Below, piece after piece: positions 5,270-7,720 of a stretch of DNA of 7,720 nt. The stretch's first letter is position 1. Each line of letters begins with the position of its first letter. The notes below the pieces were generated by a model. It did no database searches. It saw nothing but the letters and a program-made list of their open reading frames with translations, and was not told the DNA's origin. Origin of the DNA: Immundisolibacteraceae bacterium. GTDB taxonomy: Bacteria > Pseudomonadota > Gammaproteobacteria > Immundisolibacterales > Immundisolibacteraceae. Position numbers and translations under genes: made by a program. Location: the NCBI GenBank assembly GCA_016763355.1, contig JAESTY010000171.1, positions 1-7,720 of the forward strand, given 5' to 3'.

Positions 5270-5907
5270 GTGGGTTGCGTTTAATGCTAATGATGGGTTT
5301 CCTGCTGGCCAGCCATGGTGTGATTAGCGCGCCCGGCGATTCCCTCGAGACAGCCACGGACGAGTTCTTTAGCGCTCAGGCTGATGGCGGGATAATTTCT
5401 CAATCAGACGCAAATAGCGAGGCTAATCTGAACCAGGATCACCAGTCGGCTTCCGGTGCTGGTCTTGATTCTGGCATTGGTCCTGGCATTGGTCCTGGCA
5501 TTGGTTCTGGTCTCGACTCGGGCATAGGGCCGGCTCAACACTATCTATTACAGAGCATGCTTATTCTGGGTGGCTTGTTGGTTCTGTTAATGGGATCGCT
5601 AAAACTGTTGCGTAAGAGCGGTCATTTGAAAACCCAGTCGGGCCAACGTTTGAAAATTGTTGAAGCGGTTTCGCTTGGCGGCTCAGATAGGGCGGTGTTG
5701 GTTAGAGTTGGTAATGAAGAACTCCTACTCGGAGTTTCCCCGGGCAGGGTGGCACCGCTGATGTTGGTTGACCCTAAGTCCATTGATGCTGGAACCAGTT
5801 CCAGCTTGATCGGTGCTGATCAGACCGATGCAAACCTCGACAACGCTGATCAAATAGCCAGAGTGGGTACCGGGTTCTCTCAGCTGCTATCGCGGTTGCG
5901 CAGCTGA
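5266..5907 (+). CDS. fliO: Flagellar export gate assembly protein FliO
   Basis: FliO is a membrane protein that helps assemble the FliP ring of the flagellar export gate. The 213-residue product has an N-terminal hydrophobic, signal-like segment (1-22, [14 protein letters not shown] then SHGVISA), a polar periplasmic linker with a glycine-rich repeat (66-89), a membrane segment at about 92-115, and a conserved cytoplasmic domain ([20 protein letters not shown], 130-149, then [10 protein letters not shown]). FliO is poorly conserved; many family members are 120-150 residues, and the extra length here is the linker plus an Asp-rich tail (170-200). It overlaps fliN as ATGA and shares one base with fliP (TGATG at 5905-5909). 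Position between fliN and fliP and the conserved motif make the call firm. Confidence 0.9.
   Translation: MSGLRLMLMMGFLLASHGVISAPGDSLETATDEFFSAQADGGIISQSDANSEANLNQDHQSASGAGLDSGIGPGIGPGIGSGLDSGIGPAQHYLLQSMLILGGLLVLLMGSLKLLRKSGHLKTQSGQRLKIVEAVSLGGSDRAVLVRVGNEELLLGVSPGRVAPLMLVDPKSIDAGTSSSLIGADQTDANLDNADQIARVGTGFSQLLSRLRS
5471..5506 (+). repeat. 12-bp tandem repeat within fliO
   Basis: Three head-to-tail copies of ctggcattggtc (the last with t at the final base) encode a Gly-Ile-Gly-Pro/Ser repeat, residues about 70-81 of FliO. The array is flanked on both sides by a GLDSGIGP block (66-73 and 82-89). Because the unit is 12 bp, gain or loss of copies keeps the frame and only changes linker length. 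Confidence 0.9.
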
Positions 5908-6656
5908 TGGCTATTGATCGCTGTTTCAGACCGATTGGATTATTAGTGCTATTGATGGTTGCAGGCCCAGCGATGAGCGACCCAACCCTGATGCCGCTTA
6001 TTTCGGTTTCGACAGACCCAGCCGGTGGTCAGACCTACACCCTAAGCCTACAAATTTTATTGGTGATGACCGCGCTGACCCTGTTGCCAGCGCTATTAAT
6101 GTTAACCACCTCGTTTACTCGGTTTGTTATCGTGCTGGCGCTGCTACGTCAGGCATTGGGGACCGCGCAGACACCTTCAAATCAAGTGTTGATTGGTATT
6201 AGCCTGTTTTTAACCCTGTTTGTGATGGGCCCGGTAATCGACCAGATTTATGCCGAAGCGGTCGAACCATATATGTCTGAACAGATCAGTGCGGGCGACG
6301 CCCTTAAGTTAGGTCAGATCCCGCTCAGTGAATTCATGCTTGCTCAAACCCGCGAAAACGATCTGGCTCTGTTTGCGGATATGGCTGGTGAGTCAATTGA
6401 CCTGGACCATATCCCGCTGCGAGTACTCATTCCTGCTTTTGTCACCAGCGAGTTAAAAACCGCTTTTCAGATCGGTTTTGTGATGTTTATCCCGTTTTTA
6501 ATTATCGATTTGGTGGTGGCAAGCGTATTGATGTCGATGGGCATGATGATGCTGTCACCGGTGATTATTTCTGCGCCGTTTAAATTAATGTTGTTTGTGT
6601 TGGCTGATGGCTGGGTACTGGTAATGGGCACCCTGGTGGCCAGCTTTGCGATCTGA
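5907..6656 (+). CDS. fliP: Flagellar export gate protein FliP
   Basis: FliP (249 residues; E. coli 245) forms the pentameric core of the FliPQR export gate in the basal body membrane. A cleavable signal peptide is seen at 1-24 ([14 protein letters not shown]). The family signatures are intact: [18 protein letters not shown] (68-85) and, after a polar periplasmic loop (115-165), [19 protein letters not shown] (194-212). The methionine-rich SMGMMMLSP (210-218) corresponds to the loop that closes the gate in solved FliPQR structures. The ATG shares its A with the fliO stop (TGATG). fliQ follows after 27 nt with its own ribosome binding site. Confidence 0.97.
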   Translation: MAIDRCFRPIGLLVLLMVAGPAMSDPTLMPLISVSTDPAGGQTYTLSLQILLVMTALTLLPALLMLTTSFTRFVIVLALLRQALGTAQTPSNQVLIGISLFLTLFVMGPVIDQIYAEAVEPYMSEQISAGDALKLGQIPLSEFMLAQTRENDLALFADMAGESIDLDHIPLRVLIPAFVTSELKTAFQIGFVMFIPFLIIDLVVASVLMSMGMMMLSPVIISAPFKLMLFVLADGWVLVMGTLVASFAI

Positions 6657-6683
6657 CGCCGTCATGGTCTTCGAGGCAAACCA

Positions 6684-6953
6684 ATGACTGACATTGAAGT
6701 CGTTCATCTGGTACTCGGTGGCATGGAAGTTCTGGTGATGATTTCCATGCCCATGTTGATCAGCGCGATGCTTGCCGGTTTGCTTATTGGTATGTTTCAG
6801 GCCGCCACTCAGATCAACGAAGTCACCCTCAGCTTTATCCCCAAACTAATCGTCCTGCTGATGGTTATGGTGATCGGCGGTCCCTGGATGTTGGGGCTAA
6901 TCGTCAACTACACCCGGCGATTGTTCGAGAGCATACCGGGGATGATCGGGTGA
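6684..6953 (+). CDS. fliQ: Flagellar export gate protein FliQ
   Basis: FliQ is a small two-helix membrane protein, four copies of which wrap around FliP in the export gate. At 89 residues it has the standard length. The two membrane segments are about 15-38 and 53-75, with the conserved FQAATQINEVTLSFIPKL (38-55) joining them and NYTRRLFESIP near the end. GAGG (6673-6676) lies 7 nt before ATG 6684. The last codon and stop (GGG TGA) overlap a GTG that opens a 19-codon mini-ORF leading to fliR. Confidence 0.97.
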   Translation: MTDIEVVHLVLGGMEVLVMISMPMLISAMLAGLLIGMFQAATQINEVTLSFIPKLIVLLMVMVIGGPWMLGLIVNYTRRLFESIPGMIG

Positions 6954-7009
6954 CTTATTTTTCGCTGGCAGCCGGTGATATTGATAGCGCTTGTAAGGAA
7001 TTGGTCTGA
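6950..7009 (+). other. Mini-ORF of 19 codons bridging fliQ and fliR
   Basis: A GTG at 6950-6952 overlaps the fliQ stop (GTGA), and the frame ends at TGA 7007-7009, which shares its last A with the fliR ATG (TGATG). It would encode 19 residues beginning MTYFSLAAGD. Both ends have the geometry of translational coupling, and the fliR ribosome binding site lies inside it. It may simply carry ribosomes across the gap; I recognise no homolog. Confidence 0.3.
6994..6999 (+). promoter_or_regulatory. Shine-Dalgarno of fliR
   Basis: TAAGGA lies 9 nt before ATG 7009 and supports this start for fliR; no in-frame upstream start has a better site. Confidence 0.65.
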
Positions 7010-7720
7010 TGGTTCCGGTTATCGCCTATGACGTCATCATGGCTCAGGCGGTCAATCTGATGCTGCCGTTCGCAAGAATTAGTGCCTTTGTGGTTGCTGC
7101 TCCCATGATCGACTCCAACACCGTGCCACCGCAGCTTAAGATTATCCTGAGCCTGTTCCTGGCGATAGTGGTGTTGCCAATGATTGAGGTTCCCACCGGC
7201 ATAGGCTGGAATTTCGGTTCGGCAATTTTATTAGTACAGCAGCTGGTGATTGGCTTTGCCATGGCGATGGCATTGAGGGTGGTGTTTGGTCTGGTCCATG
7301 TTGGGGGCCAGATGGTTGCTCAACAGATGGGGCTCGGTTTTGCCGCATTGCAGGACCCACAAAACGGTGTCCAGGTACCGATCGTGAGCCGGTTTTATAG
7401 TATTTTCCTAATACTGCTATTTATGGCCATTAATGGCCACCTGGTGATTATCGAGATTCTCATCGATAGCTTTATCAGCTGGCCACTGGCCGCAGGGTTA
7501 CCACCGCAATCGGTGTGGCGCACCTTCATCGAATGGACCGCACTGATTTTTAGTGGTGGCCTGCAAATGGCCCTGCCTGCGGTGATTGTGTTGCTGATGG
7601 TTAACGTCAGCTTTGGGGTAATTACCCGCGCTGCACCCCAACTGAATATTCTTGTTGTCGGCTTTCCCATCTCACTGATGGTTGGCTTGTTGCTGCTGGT
7701 TGTTACGCTGGCTTCCATCG
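7009..7720 (+). CDS. fliR: Flagellar export gate protein FliR (3' end beyond the window)
   Basis: The frame from ATG 7009 stays open to the right edge, giving 237 residues of an expected ~260, so only the C-terminal tail is missing. FliR is the single-copy membrane subunit that completes the FliPQR export gate. Conserved parts visible are LPFARISAFVVAAPM (19-33), the GQMVAQQMGLGFAALQDP segment (100-117), NGHLVII (142-148), and ALPAVIVLLMVN (188-199) followed by GVITRAAPQLNI (203-214) and GFP. Several membrane helices are evident (about 11-32, 42-60, 70-95, 128-155, 175-200, 216-236). Its start shares a base with the stop of the preceding mini-ORF. flhB is the usual next gene, but cannot be seen here. 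Confidence 0.96.
   Translation, partial: MVPVIAYDVIMAQAVNLMLPFARISAFVVAAPMIDSNTVPPQLKIILSLFLAIVVLPMIEVPTGIGWNFGSAILLVQQLVIGFAMAMALRVVFGLVHVGGQMVAQQMGLGFAALQDPQNGVQVPIVSRFYSIFLILLFMAINGHLVIIEILIDSFISWPLAAGLPPQSVWRTFIEWTALIFSGGLQMALPAVIVLLMVNVSFGVITRAAPQLNILVVGFPISLMVGLLLLVVTLASI

Noticed and set aside
7044..7718. Three minus-strand frames opposite fliR
   Set aside because: They are shadows of the conserved FliR coding sequence on the plus strand, which matches the family throughout.
1..7720. CRISPR array, tRNA gene, riboswitch or insertion sequence
   Set aside because: No spaced direct repeats, cloverleaf-like segments, known aptamer motifs or transposase-like proteins were found on either strand by reading.

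Overview
The window reads as chromosomal DNA from a motile gammaproteobacterium, probably a marine or environmental relative of the Pseudomonadales/Oceanospirillales type. The grounds are the gene order fliL-fliM-fliN-fliO-fliP-fliQ-fliR, a clear sigma-54 (-24/-12) promoter in front of fliL, and an E. coli-like TadA. Species cannot be named from the sequence alone.

Positions 1-2173 look like a small accessory islet. It begins with AT-rich DNA holding a 40-codon ORF of unknown function (160-279). On the minus strand follows a 71-residue remnant that resembles only the C-terminal end of a HipA-family kinase toxin. Next comes a two-gene AbiE-type toxin-antitoxin operon: an AbiEi-like winged-helix antitoxin (655-1332) and an AbiEii-like nucleotidyltransferase toxin (1325-2173) that overlap by 8 nt. 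A perfect 10-bp inverted repeat (566-590) in the leader is a good candidate for the autoregulatory operator.

Positions 2268-2834 carry tadA, the essential tRNA wobble adenosine deaminase. Its start codon is ambiguous. The roughly 300 nt behind it contain a possible weak terminator, two inverted repeats and the sigma-54 promoter.

Positions 3136-7720 are one flagellar operon read left to right. FliL supports the stator, FliM and FliN form the C-ring switch, and FliO, FliP, FliQ and FliR build the core of the export gate; fliR runs off the right edge. fliN/fliO, fliO/fliP and a mini-ORF between fliQ and fliR show stop/start overlaps typical of translational coupling. The one loose joint is a 112-nt gap between fliM and fliN.

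I do not see a convincing new biological system. The points most worth a second look are the toxin-antitoxin islet with its hipA scar and palindromic operator, the sigma-54 promoter that corrects the fliL start, candidate enhancer palindromes upstream of it, the gly-rich tandem repeat in FliO, and two mini-ORFs at fliN and fliR.
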